A stretch of 64,000 nucleotides of DNA, from assembly GCF_902506145.1 (NCBI RefSeq), contig NZ_LR733519.1, forward strand, positions 1,958,314 through 2,022,313, written 5' to 3'. The translations under genes and the position numbers were made by a program. How positions within the stretch are numbered: the stretch's first letter is position 1; each line of letters opens with the position of its first letter. Positions 1 to 8,652 of this stretch are shown one piece after another. A model generated the notes under the pieces. That model was not told where the DNA came from, ran no database searches, and worked only from the letters and a program-made list of their open reading frames with translations. This DNA comes from Burkholderia sp. 8Y. Lineage in GTDB: Bacteria > Pseudomonadota > Gammaproteobacteria > Burkholderiales > Burkholderiaceae.

Positions 1-84
1 CGTAAGAAGCGATGCGCGATTGAACTGTGCCGCATTGCCCGAGGTCTTTCCAGTTTCCGCTCAACGGATGAGGACACCCACGTC

Positions 85-1641
85 ATGCCGAACGATGCAG
101 ACCAAAGCAGTCAGGCAAGTGCTTCGAACCCGCCTTCAGCGTCGCCCGCAGCGAGGCGCCGCGCGCCTCCCTGCACACTCGTGATCTTCGGTGCGGGCGG
201 CGATCTCACGCGGCGGCTTCTGATGCCCGCGCTCTACAACCTGTCCGCCGACGGTCTGCTCGACGACGACATGCCCATCATCGGCGTCAATCACGGCGCG
301 CGCGAGACGTCCGAGTGGCGCGACGAGCTCACCGAGTCGCTGCGGAAATTCGCCGCCGACAAGGCCAGCACGTTCCACACGTCGAAGCTGGACGAAGACG
401 CCTGGAACCGCGTCGCGCAAAAGCTCGAATACTTCGCGGGCGAGTTCGACGACGACGACACCTTCGCGCGGCTCAAAAAGCGGCTCGCCGAGTCGAAGGC
501 GCGCAATGTCGTTTTCTATCTGGCCGTGGGCGCGCGCTTCTTCGCGCCGATCGCCGAACATCTCGGGCGCGCCGGTCTGCTGGAAGAGAAAGACGGCGCA
601 TTCAGACGGCTTGTCATCGAAAAGCCGTTCGGCACCGACCTCGCTTCCGCGCAGGCGCTCAACCGCTGCATTCTCACGTACGCGCAGGAATCGCAGATCT
701 ATCGCATCGACCATTTTCTCGGCAAGGACACGGTGCAGAGCATTCTCGCGGTGCGCTTCGCCAACGCCATGTTCGAGCCAGTGTGGCGGCGCGAATACAT
801 CGATCACGTGCAGATCACGGCGTCGGAGACGATCGGCGTGGAAGGGCGCGGCAGCTTCTACGAGCAGACCGGCGCATTCCGCGACATGGTGCCGAACCAT
901 CTCTTCCAGTTGCTCGGCATGGTGGCGATGGAGCCGCCCAATTCCTTCGACGCCGAAAGCGTGCGCGACAAGAAAGCCGAAGTCTTCGACGCGATGAAGC
1001 CGCTCTCCACCGAGGACGTGGTGTTCGGGCAATATGAGGCCGGTGCGGCGGGACCGGGCTATCGCGAAGAGCCGGGCGTCGCGAAGGACAGCCGCACGGA
1101 GACGTACGCGGCGGCGCGCGTCTTCATCGAGAACTGGCGCTGGGCGGGCGTTCCGTTCTATCTGCGCACCGGCAAGCGGCTGACGGAGCGCCGCACGGAG
1201 ATTTCGGTGCAACTGAAGGCGGTGCCGTTCAGGCTGTTCCGGGACACGCCCGTCGATGCGCTGACGCCGAACGTCTTCACGCTGCGCATCGATCCCGCGC
1301 ACGGCACGACGTTCGACTTCAACGTCAAGGTGCCGGGCCCCGTGATGCAAATAGGCGCGGTGCGCTCGGCGTTCGATTACGGCGACTTCTTCGCGGAACG
1401 CGCGAACGTCGGCTATGAAACGCTGCTCTACGACTGCATGCTCGGCGACGAAACGCTGTTCCAGCGCGCCGACAGCATCGAGACGGCATGGGCGGCGGTG
1501 GATCGCGTGCTGCATCCGGATGGCGAACTGCCCGTGCATGGCTACGCGGCGGGCAGCGCAGGCCCGCAGGAAGCGGACCGGTTGCTGGCCGAGGACGGCC
1601 GGGCGTGGCGTCCGCTAACCGATAACCGCAAGAAGAACTGA
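85..1641 (+). CDS. zwf: Glucose-6-phosphate 1-dehydrogenase
   Basis: Oxidises glucose 6-phosphate to 6-phosphogluconolactone with NAD(P)+, feeding the Entner-Doudoroff and pentose phosphate routes in the cytoplasm. The 518-residue product has the dinucleotide-binding start FGAGGDLTRR near residue 35 and the family active-site signature RIDHFLGK near residue 207. It is slightly longer than the usual 490 residues because of a polar, low-complexity N-terminal tail of about 28 residues. A GAGGA ribosome site lies upstream of the ATG. The glucokinase gene follows after 16 bases, so the two probably form one glucose-processing operon with the HAD gene behind them. Confidence 0.97.
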   Translation: MPNDADQSSQASASNPPSASPAARRRAPPCTLVIFGAGGDLTRRLLMPALYNLSADGLLDDDMPIIGVNHGARETSEWRDELTESLRKFAADKASTFHTSKLDEDAWNRVAQKLEYFAGEFDDDDTFARLKKRLAESKARNVVFYLAVGARFFAPIAEHLGRAGLLEEKDGAFRRLVIEKPFGTDLASAQALNRCILTYAQESQIYRIDHFLGKDTVQSILAVRFANAMFEPVWRREYIDHVQITASETIGVEGRGSFYEQTGAFRDMVPNHLFQLLGMVAMEPPNSFDAESVRDKKAEVFDAMKPLSTEDVVFGQYEAGAAGPGYREEPGVAKDSRTETYAAARVFIENWRWAGVPFYLRTGKRLTERRTEISVQLKAVPFRLFRDTPVDALTPNVFTLRIDPAHGTTFDFNVKVPGPVMQIGAVRSAFDYGDFFAERANVGYETLLYDCMLGDETLFQRADSIETAWAAVDRVLHPDGELPVHGYAAGSAGPQEADRLLAEDGRAWRPLTDNRKKN

Positions 1642-1657
1642 ACCCTGGACATCGACG

Positions 1658-2491
1658 ATGACAAGCGTGAGCACGGAAACCAGAACCAAGCAAAGACGGC
1701 ATGCGAGCACTGCGAAGGGCGCGGTGAAGGCGGACCGCATTCTCGCGATCGATATCGGCGGAACGGGGTTGAAGGCCGCCGTGCTGTCCGAAGACGGCGA
1801 GATGAAAAGCGAGCGCGTGCGCGTGCCGACGCCCAAGCCCGCGATGCCCGACGTGGTGGTGGATACGCTCATCGCGCTCGTGCAGCCGATAGTCGCCGAG
1901 CCGCCGACGCATATTTCCATCGGCTTTCCCGGCGTGGTGCGCGATAACGTCGTGCTGACCGCGCCGAATCTCGGCAACGAATACTGGAAACGGGTGCCGC
2001 TCGCGGACCTGATTTCGCAGCGTCTCGGCGGCATGCCCGCGCGCATGATCAACGATGCCGAAATGCAGGGGCTCGCGGCCATCGAAGGACACGGTATCGA
2101 ATTCGTGCTGACGCTCGGCACGGGCGCAGGCACCGCGCTCTTTCGCGACGGCGAACTCATGCCGCATCTGGAACTCGCGCACCATCCGGTGTCGAAGAGC
2201 CGCACGTATGACGAATATATCGGCAACGCGGCGCGCGAGAAGGCCGGCAACAAGCGGTGGAACCGGCGCGTCGAGAAGGTGATCGGCATTCTCGACACGC
2301 TGGTCAATTTCGACAAGCTGTGGATCGGCGGGGGCAACGCCGCGCACCTGACTTTCGAGTTGCCGCCGAACGTGGCGGTCGTAGCGAACGCGGCGGGCAT
2401 CGAGGGCGGCGCGAAGCTGTGGCATCCGCGCTCCGTTCGCGAGAGTCGCCAGCTTACTGACTTCAATCAGCGCGAGGGAGCGCCTTCATGA
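1658..2491 (+). CDS. ppgK: Polyphosphate glucokinase, ROK family
   Basis: Phosphorylates glucose, probably with inorganic polyphosphate (and possibly ATP) as donor. The 277-residue protein has a basic, disordered first 25 residues, then the phosphate-binding motif DIGGTGLKAAV. Family features follow: GFPGVV, the catalytic region NDAEMQGLAAI and GTGAGTALF. The cysteine zinc motif of classical ROK repressors and kinases is absent, as expected for the polyphosphate subgroup. Its product is the substrate of the zwf product encoded just upstream. The last four bases overlap the start of the next gene, indicating translational coupling. Polyphosphate as donor is inferred from the subfamily. Confidence 0.85.
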   Translation: MTSVSTETRTKQRRHASTAKGAVKADRILAIDIGGTGLKAAVLSEDGEMKSERVRVPTPKPAMPDVVVDTLIALVQPIVAEPPTHISIGFPGVVRDNVVLTAPNLGNEYWKRVPLADLISQRLGGMPARMINDAEMQGLAAIEGHGIEFVLTLGTGAGTALFRDGELMPHLELAHHPVSKSRTYDEYIGNAAREKAGNKRWNRRVEKVIGILDTLVNFDKLWIGGGNAAHLTFELPPNVAVVANAAGIEGGAKLWHPRSVRESRQLTDFNQREGAPS

Positions 2492-3369
2492 ACGCCAATG
2501 GCCAATTCGGTTTGCACAGCGTGAACGGCGACGGCGCCGCCGCATTCGAGGCGCTCGCGCAAGTCGATCTCGTCGTCTCGGACTGCGACGGCACGCTGCT
2601 CCATACCGACAAGTCGATCAGCGAGGCCGCGAAGGACGCGGTGCGGCGTCTGCGGCAAGCGGGCGTCGAGTTCACGGTCGCGAGCAGCCGCCCGGGGGCG
2701 GGGATGCGCACTATCGTGGAGACGCTCGGCGTCGACATGCCGTATGCGTCGTATAACGGCGGCAATCTGGTTCAGCCGGGCACGTGGGAAGTGCTCGCCG
2801 CGCACAAGCTGCCGCGCGATGCCGTGCAGACGTCGCTGGAGGCGCTCGCGTCGGCGGGCGTGGATGCGTGGGTGTTCGTCGGCGACGTGTGGTATCTGAC
2901 CAATCCCGATGGCGCCTACGTGCCGCGCGAACGGCGCACGGTTGGCTACGACGGCGTGGTGGTGCAGCGTTTCGACGATGTCGACCTCGATGCCGTCGAC
3001 AAGATCGTCGGCTCGACGGCGGACGCGCCGCTGCTCGAACGCGTTGAAGCGCAGTTGCAGACGCGCTTGGAAGGGCGCGCGAACGCGGCGCGCTCGCAGA
3101 GCTATTACCTCGACATTACGCATCTGCTCGCGAACAAGGGCGACGCGGTGCGCGAACTCGCGAAGCGCAAGAACGTGCCGCTCGAGCGCGTGGCCGTGCT
3201 CGGCGACATGACCAACGATATCGCGATGTTCGAGATTGCGGGGACGTCGATCGCCATGGGCCAGGCGTCGGAGGCGGTGCAGCGACGCGCGAGCCTCGTC
3301 TCGTCGACGAACGATGAGGATGGATTTGCGGTGGGAATCAGCGCGCTCTTGTCGGCGCGTGGCGCATAG
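2488..3369 (+). CDS. Cof-type HAD-superfamily sugar-phosphate phosphatase
   Basis: A cytoplasmic HAD hydrolase of the Cof/YidA type, 293 residues. HAD motif I is seen as SDCDGTLLHTD near residue 31, and the C-terminal motif as GDMTNDIAMF near residue 243. The cap region between them is typical of type IIB phosphatases acting on sugar phosphates. The ATG overlaps the stop of the glucokinase gene (ATGA), so it is the third gene of a zwf-glucokinase-HAD operon. Its substrate cannot be read from the sequence. A role in clearing excess phosphorylated sugar is an inference from context. Confidence 0.88.
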   Translation: MNANGQFGLHSVNGDGAAAFEALAQVDLVVSDCDGTLLHTDKSISEAAKDAVRRLRQAGVEFTVASSRPGAGMRTIVETLGVDMPYASYNGGNLVQPGTWEVLAAHKLPRDAVQTSLEALASAGVDAWVFVGDVWYLTNPDGAYVPRERRTVGYDGVVVQRFDDVDLDAVDKIVGSTADAPLLERVEAQLQTRLEGRANAARSQSYYLDITHLLANKGDAVRELAKRKNVPLERVAVLGDMTNDIAMFEIAGTSIAMGQASEAVQRRASLVSSTNDEDGFAVGISALLSARGA

Positions 3370-3426
3370 CAGAAATGGCAGCGCCGCCCGGCTCGCGCTG
3401 GCGAGCCGCGCTGGCGCGCGGACGGA

Positions 3427-3696
3427 TTAGCGCCGGCGCATCGGCGCGCGTGCCCCGCCGCCGCCGCTTGCGCGTTCGTCCTTATGACGAAAGTTGATAC
3501 GGCCCTTCGTCATGTCGTAGACCGACATTTCGAGCGTCACGCGGTCGCCGGCCAGAATGCGGATGTGGTTCTTGCGCATGCGGCCCGAGGCGTAACAGCC
3601 CACGACCACACCGTTGTCCAGCGTCACGCGATAGCGGCTGTCGGGAAGCACTTCGTCAACGATACCGTCGAGTTCGATAAGTTCTTCTTTCGCCAT
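3427..3696 (-). CDS. infA: Translation initiation factor IF-1 (stand-alone copy)
   Basis: Binds the 30S A site during initiation. The 89-residue protein starts [13 protein letters not shown] and is a single S1-like OB fold, containing [12 protein letters not shown] and [18 protein letters not shown]. Canonical IF-1 is 72 residues; this copy has a Gly/Arg-rich tail (SGGGGARAP and a basic end). The open frame continues upstream, but the ATG at 3696 is preceded by AGGAG and matches the family N-terminus. It is not next to ribosomal protein genes, so it is probably the second IF-1 of Burkholderia rather than the one in the spc operon. Confidence 0.95.
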   Translation of the reverse strand: MAKEELIELDGIVDEVLPDSRYRVTLDNGVVVGCYASGRMRKNHIRILAGDRVTLEMSVYDMTKGRINFRHKDERASGGGGARAPMRRR

Positions 3697-4238
3697 TTGA
3701 GCTCCTGTTAAGTAATTGTGAGTGCCGCGCCCGCCGTTCGAGGCCACGTAATGCCAGCCACGCAAGGCCACGCAGCGACATTCGCGATTGTCGGCGGGCG
3801 ACGGTGCCAAGAGGGCATCGTCGCTGCAACGCGTCGGTAGCGAAGTCAGGCGTGGTTCGGCGCGCTCGAACGAAGAAACGCGCCGCGTCTTGCTTTCAGG
3901 CTCGTGGCGAGCTTGACGGCAGTGGCCGCAACGACAGGACGCGCCTCGAAGCGGCAAGTCCTTGGCCGGCATGACCGGGACGGCGACGCCGGCGCGATGT
4001 GAGGCTTCGACCCGGATTCAGGGCGATGCCGCGAGTGCCGACGTGCGGTGTGATGCGGTGAATGGGTCTGCTGTGACTGGCAGGTGCGGTCAGAAAGCCG
4101 GAATACAAGCTACTGAGGAGGCACTGAGGCTGCGTCGCGACAGAGTCCGTTTAGACAGAGGAAACCGCACAAAAGTTCCTTGCGCGATGCCCGGCGAGTG
4201 GTGCTTGTTTTGATGCGACTAATCGCATCGAACCCGTA
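3697..4238. other. Intergenic region, no gene recognised
   Basis: About 540 bases between infA and corA, both on the minus strand. Short open frames exist on both strands, but none has a convincing ribosome site or a protein-like composition. It probably carries the infA promoter and leader. I see no clear terminator or riboswitch. Confidence 0.5.
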
Positions 4239-5249
4239 TTATAACCACCCGGCCTTCTTGAAGCGCCAAAAGAGCGCGATATCGACCAGCAACATCACGC
4301 CGATGCACGCCGGATAGCCATACGCCCAGTCCAGTTCCGGTATCCGATGGAAGTTCATGCCGTAGATGCCCGCGATCATCGTCGGCACGGCGAACAGGGC
4401 GGCGAACGAGCCGAGGCGCTTCGTGACTTCGCTTTCCGCGAGCGCAATCAGACCGAGGTTGACCTGAATCGCGGTGACGATCATTTCCCGGCGGCCTTCG
4501 ATCGTCTTCACGATGCGCAGCAGGTGGTCGTAGACGTCGCGGAAGTATTCCTGCATGCCCGCGCACACGCCCGGCGGCCGCCCGCCGTACAGCTTGCTCA
4601 CGGCTTCGAGCAGCGGCGCCGTGTGATGCTGCATGAGGGTCATGCGGCGCTTGAGGGAATACAGGTCTTCGATGATCTCGCGCGACGCCGCCGAGCCGTT
4701 GCGCTCGAAGATGCGCTCTTCCACTTCGTCGAGCGCCGCGCCGAGTGTTTCGAGCACCGGAAAATAGCGGTCGACGACGGCATCGAGCAACGCGTACATC
4801 ACGAAGGCCGGACCGTGCTTGAGCAACTGTGGCTCGCGCTCGCAGCGTTTGCGCACTTCCTGGAACCCTTGCGTGGCGCGGTTACGCACGGAGATCACGT
4901 AGTTGCGCCCGACGAACACGTTCATTTCGCCGACGAGCAGCTCGCCTTCTTCGTCGAACTCGACGGTATGGATCACGGCAAAGAGCGAATCGCCGTACTC
5001 CTCGATCTTCGGCCGCTGATGCCCATGCTGCGCGTCCTCGACGGCCAGTTCGTGCAGGCCGAACTGATGCGCCATGTGCGCGAGTTCGCCGGGACCGGGC
5101 TCCTTCAACGCGACCCAGATGAACGAGTCGGGCAGATCGCGGTACGCATTGATATCGTCGATTTGCACGTCCGCGAGCTTTCGGCCGTTCTGATAGGCCG
5201 CGCAATTGACCAGCATGGGGCGCCTTGTAATTTCGATGTGATCGGCCAC
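4239..5249 (-). CDS. corA: CorA-family magnesium/cobalt channel
   Basis: A 336-residue inner-membrane divalent cation channel. The long, acidic, helical cytoplasmic domain is followed by two C-terminal membrane segments. The diagnostic pore motif GMN occurs in GIYGMNFHRIPELDW near residue 298, and the protein ends in basic residues (WRFKKAGWL), as CorA does. The N-terminal part holds the family sequence FIWVALKEPGPGEL. It is a single-gene unit between infA and the bactofilin operon. The residues that separate Mg from Co or Zn transport cannot be assigned by eye. Confidence 0.95.
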   Translation of the reverse strand: MADHIEITRRPMLVNCAAYQNGRKLADVQIDDINAYRDLPDSFIWVALKEPGPGELAHMAHQFGLHELAVEDAQHGHQRPKIEEYGDSLFAVIHTVEFDEEGELLVGEMNVFVGRNYVISVRNRATQGFQEVRKRCEREPQLLKHGPAFVMYALLDAVVDRYFPVLETLGAALDEVEERIFERNGSAASREIIEDLYSLKRRMTLMQHHTAPLLEAVSKLYGGRPPGVCAGMQEYFRDVYDHLLRIVKTIEGRREMIVTAIQVNLGLIALAESEVTKRLGSFAALFAVPTMIAGIYGMNFHRIPELDWAYGYPACIGVMLLVDIALFWRFKKAGWL

Positions 5250-5369
5250 GCGCCTTTTGAAAGATGCACGACGGGCGCGGCCGCGCGGACTTCACCGTTG
5301 AAATCTTAGCGGATCGCGACGCGCCGCGCGCCCGGTATTCGCACGGGCGAGCGGCATCTCGCGCGGGGC

Positions 5370-5807
5370 TCAGTTCGCCGTGTAATCGAGCTGCGGGAGG
5401 ACTTCGGGAACGGGCAGGGCGACGACGGTCGACTGCATCGCGTCGAGCTTGGTCAGCTTGCCTTCCACCGTCGCGCCGACGTCCATGCGCAGTTTCTGAT
5501 AGTAGATGTTGCCCTGCACGTGCGCGTTCGACTGCAACTCGACGAAGTGCGCGACCGTCACGTCGCCGACCACGCGGCCGTTGATGATGACATCGTACGC
5601 GCTGACGTTGCCGTGAATCGCGCCCTGATCGCTCAGGACGAGCAGCGATTCATCGCCCGGGCGGCCCGTGACGTTGCCCGTCACCTGACCGTCCATGCGC
5701 AGCCCTTCGCTGAATTCGAGGTCGCCCGAAATATGCACGTTCTGCGCGATGAGGGTGGAGAGCTTGGCCGGCTTGACGCTTTGTGCGTCTTTCTTCGATG
5801 AAAACAT
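5370..5807 (-). CDS. Bactofilin, polymer-forming cytoskeletal protein
   Basis: A 145-residue bactofilin (DUF583). A short polar N-terminal tail (MFSSKKDAQS) is followed by a right-handed beta-helix core. The core shows the regular family pattern: ISGDLEFSEGLRMDGQVTGNV, then IHGNVSAYDVIINGRVVGDV and AHVQGNIYYQKLRMDVGATVEGKL. Bactofilins self-assemble without nucleotides on the inner face of the membrane and position cell-wall enzymes. It is the third gene of an operon after an M23 peptidase and a small membrane coiled-coil protein, an arrangement known for shape-controlling bactofilins. Confidence 0.93.
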   Translation of the reverse strand: MFSSKKDAQSVKPAKLSTLIAQNVHISGDLEFSEGLRMDGQVTGNVTGRPGDESLLVLSDQGAIHGNVSAYDVIINGRVVGDVTVAHFVELQSNAHVQGNIYYQKLRMDVGATVEGKLTKLDAMQSTVVALPVPEVLPQLDYTAN

Positions 5808-5882
5808 GGCGATTCCTTGCGATGCGATAAAGGGTGACTTCCGGCGATCACGCGCAGCGGCGTGCCCGGTCGGTCGGATGAA

Positions 5883-6239
5883 TCAACGTTGCTTCTTCAT
5901 GAAAGCGAGGTCGGTCTGCAGCCGCTCGATCTGCGCGGCGCTTTGCACGGCACGCTGTTCGAGCGCGGCGCGCGCCGCCGTTTCCTGTTCGAGCGCGAAC
6001 TGCGCATGCGCCAACTGGTCGCGCAGCGTCTGTTCGGACACGGGCGGCGCGCAAAGCACATCCAGCTTGCGCGCCTGTTCGTGCGAGGTCTTCAACGCGT
6101 AACCGGCCGCGGCCAGCGCGCCGATCGCGCAGATCGCCGCCATCGCGCCGGGGAGATACGCGGCGCTGCGCTTGGGCGTGAGCGAATACGTATGCTGGGT
6201 CAGCTTCAGCGACATCCGCTTCGAATCAGCCTTGCGCAT
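5883..6239 (-). CDS. Small membrane-anchored coiled-coil protein
   Basis: A 118-residue protein I do not recognise as a named family. Residues 1-28 are basic and cytoplasmic. Residues 29-50 (LPGAMAAICAIGALAAAGYA) form one membrane segment. The rest is a predicted periplasmic coiled coil rich in Ala, Gln and Glu (ALEQETAARAALEQRAVQSA). It overlaps the end of the M23 peptidase gene by 14 bases and lies 75 bases before the bactofilin gene, so it is probably co-expressed with both. A linker role between peptidase and bactofilin is an inference. An alternative start is the ATG at 6215. Confidence 0.75.
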   Translation of the reverse strand: MRKADSKRMSLKLTQHTYSLTPKRSAAYLPGAMAAICAIGALAAAGYALKTSHEQARKLDVLCAPPVSEQTLRDQLAHAQFALEQETAARAALEQRAVQSAAQIERLQTDLAFMKKQR

Positions 6240-7236
6240 TGGGTTTTTGCCTGAAGAGCGTGAGATAGGGCTTCGGATTGAGCTGCGCGCCGCCGACGAT
6301 CACTTCGAAGTGCAGATGCGGCCCGGTCGAGCGGCCCGTCGAGCCGACCTCAGCGACTTCATCGCCCGGCATCACGTACTGGCCTTCCGTCACGAGAATG
6401 CGCGACGCGTGTCCGTACCGCGTCACCATGCCGTTGCCGTGGCGAATATCCACGGCGTTGCCGTAACCGTTGCGCTCGCCCGCCTGGATCACGCGCCCGC
6501 CCGCGCTCGCGAGAATCGGCGTGCCGGTCGGCGCGACGAGGTCCAGCCCCGGATGAAAACTGACGTGCCCGGTGAACGGATCGATGCGGTTGCCGTAAGG
6601 CGAGCCGAAGTGCGAGCCGGGCGCGGGATCGCGGCCCGGAAACGCCATGTACGCGGTGTAATGCGCGATGGCCTGGCCTTGCACTTGCGAGAGCGTGTCG
6701 CTCAGGCACCCGATGACCTTCTTCGCGCGCTCGAGGCGCTGCGCGGGCGTGCCATCCTGCCCGCGCGCCGAGTCGCAGAGGCGCGGCGGCAGTTCGGGAC
6801 CGCCCGCGCCGTCGAGCGAAGTCGCGGGCCCTTCGGTGTCGGGCAGCGGCGGCACGTCATGGACGCCGGAGGCGGTGCCCGTGCCGGGCGCGGCCTTCAG
6901 CCGGTTATCGAAATCGCGCAGTTCGCCGATCTGCGCCGACAGCGCCGCGACGCGCGGCACGAGCGAGCCGATATCGGCGTCGATGCGCCCGAGTTGCTCG
7001 ATCTCGTAAGAGCGGCGCGACACGAACGCCTGCTCCTCGCCGAGATGACTGCGCGCGAACGTCGTGCCAATGGCGATGCCGAGCGCAAGCGCGGCGATCA
7101 GCAGCGCGATCAGCCCGATGACGGCGATGGTGCGAGCCGTGCGCGCTTCGACGAAGCGCACGCGCTGGCTCGACACGGAACGTCTTGACCAGATGACGAA
7201 CGACATCAGCGGACGGCGCGCAGTGTGCCGGCGCAC
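6226..7236 (-). CDS. Membrane-anchored M23 (LytM-type) peptidoglycan endopeptidase
   Basis: A 336-residue protein with one N-terminal membrane segment (about residues 35-58), a helical stretch, and a C-terminal peptidase M23 domain. Zinc ligands are visible in FHPGLDLVAP and GPHLHFEV, with the H in RYGHASRI between them, so the enzyme looks active. M23 enzymes cleave peptide cross-links in the periplasm. It heads the operon peptidase - coiled coil - bactofilin, consistent with localised wall remodelling and control of cell shape. The listed start is GTG; an ATG at 7206 (MSFVIW) is an alternative, and neither has a strong ribosome site. Confidence 0.9.
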   Translation of the reverse strand: MRRHTARRPLMSFVIWSRRSVSSQRVRFVEARTARTIAVIGLIALLIAALALGIAIGTTFARSHLGEEQAFVSRRSYEIEQLGRIDADIGSLVPRVAALSAQIGELRDFDNRLKAAPGTGTASGVHDVPPLPDTEGPATSLDGAGGPELPPRLCDSARGQDGTPAQRLERAKKVIGCLSDTLSQVQGQAIAHYTAYMAFPGRDPAPGSHFGSPYGNRIDPFTGHVSFHPGLDLVAPTGTPILASAGGRVIQAGERNGYGNAVDIRHGNGMVTRYGHASRILVTEGQYVMPGDEVAEVGSTGRSTGPHLHFEVIVGGAQLNPKPYLTLFRQKPNAQG

Positions 7237-7502
7237 GCGGCCGGACAGGGTTGAATTAGGCTAAAGCTCAATCGATTCAAGTAGAAGCAGCGCCGCGACG
7301 GACGGCGCGATGGAACGGGCCGGCGAATATGCCGCACGACGTCCGGTGCGCCGACATGTAGTCGGGATGGCGAATTAAATTAATACGAAGCCAGCGCGAA
7401 CAAGCCGGATGGCGATGCGGGACTGCATCGCCGGAAAGCGGCATTAAAACACCTGTGCGCGCTAACAACGTCAAAAAGGTTCAAAGCGTTCCGAGCACGT
7501 GT

Positions 7503-8465
7503 TCAGGATGGCTTGACGTCCACCCAGCCGATGTCGGGCGCGTCGCCCAGAAGAAACGCTTGGTTGAGTTCCGCCGCCGCGCGCAGATAGTCCCAGACGG
7601 CGGTGATGCGCCGCAGCCGGCGCAAGTCTTCGCGACACGAGAGGAAGAAGGCGCGCGTCACGACGATCTCGTCGGGCAGCACAGGCACCAGCCGCGCATC
7701 GGGCGACGCCATGAAGCACGGCAGGATGGCGAGCGCGCGCCCCTGAAGCGCGGCGTGATACTGCGCGATTGCGCTCGTGCTGCGCCAGCGCGACACCGCG
7801 CCCGGCACCGCGCGCTCCAGATACAGCAGTTCGTGACTGAACGCGAGGTCGTCGATATAACTTGCGAAGCGATGCTCGCGCAGATCGTCTTTCGCGCGGA
7901 TCGGCGCGTGCGCGTCGAGATAGCCGCGCGTCGCGTAGAGCTTCAGCCGGTAATCGCAGAGCTTGGTGTAGACGTACTGCCCTTGCTCGGGGCGTTCGAG
8001 CGTCACCGCGATATCCGCCTCGCGCTTGGACAAGCTCACGAAGTGCGGCACCGGCAGCAGGTCGATGGAAATGTTCGGATGCGCGTCCTGAAAGCGCGCG
8101 AGATGCGGCGCGAGAAAGAAGCAGCCGAAGCCTTCGGTCGAACCGACGCGCACGTGCCCCGACAACGCATGTCCCGTGTTGGCGATCTGCTCGGCGGCGG
8201 ATTGCACCGTCGTTTCCATCGCATCGACGAAACCGAGCAGGCGCTGGCCTTCCGCAGTCAGCACGAAGCCGCCGCTGCGCGACTTGTCGAAGAGCAGCGT
8301 GCCGAGCGCATCTTCGAGCGCGCGCACGCGCCGCGCGACAGTCGTGTAATCGACGCCCAGGCGCTTGGCCGCGCCGCTCGCGCGCTGCGTGCGCGCCACT
8401 TCGAGGAAATAGCGCAGATCGTCCCAGTTCAGTTTGGCGGCGTCGAACTTCGTGCCTTTTTGCAT
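7503..8465 (-). CDS. LysR-family transcriptional regulator next to mmsAB
   Basis: A 320-residue LysR regulator. The N-terminal winged helix-turn-helix reads LNWDDLRYFLEVARTQRASG followed by RLGVDYTTVARRVRALE, and a LysR substrate-binding domain fills the rest. It is divergent from the mmsA-mmsB operon with a short shared intergenic region, so it is the likely regulator of valine or 3-hydroxyisobutyrate catabolism. I chose ATG 8465 because a TATAGT -10-like box lies on the minus strand at 8509-8514, just upstream. An in-frame ATG at 8507 would add 14 residues. Confidence 0.88.
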   Translation of the reverse strand: MQKGTKFDAAKLNWDDLRYFLEVARTQRASGAAKRLGVDYTTVARRVRALEDALGTLLFDKSRSGGFVLTAEGQRLLGFVDAMETTVQSAAEQIANTGHALSGHVRVGSTEGFGCFFLAPHLARFQDAHPNISIDLLPVPHFVSLSKREADIAVTLERPEQGQYVYTKLCDYRLKLYATRGYLDAHAPIRAKDDLREHRFASYIDDLAFSHELLYLERAVPGAVSRWRSTSAIAQYHAALQGRALAILPCFMASPDARLVPVLPDEIVVTRAFFLSCREDLRRLRRITAVWDYLRAAAELNQAFLLGDAPDIGWVDVKPS

Positions 8466-8652
8466 ATCGGTCGGGTGTTTTTCTAGTGCCAAGGCGGACT
8501 TTTGCATAACTATACTCAAAGGCACGAGCCTGCCGGATAGCGGGCCGATACCTGAAACGGAGACGACATGCCTTTCCCCCCGACGCTTTGCCCGCGTCGC
8601 GCCCGCGCGTCTTCGCTCCTTCTTCCGCACCGTTCCCATCGAGGAGTCATTC

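Noticed and set aside
3389..3408. Hairpin CGGCTCGC-GCTG-GCGAGCCG between the HAD and infA genes considered as a terminator
   Set aside because: The stem is perfect, but no T-run follows on either strand. It could still affect RNA stability.
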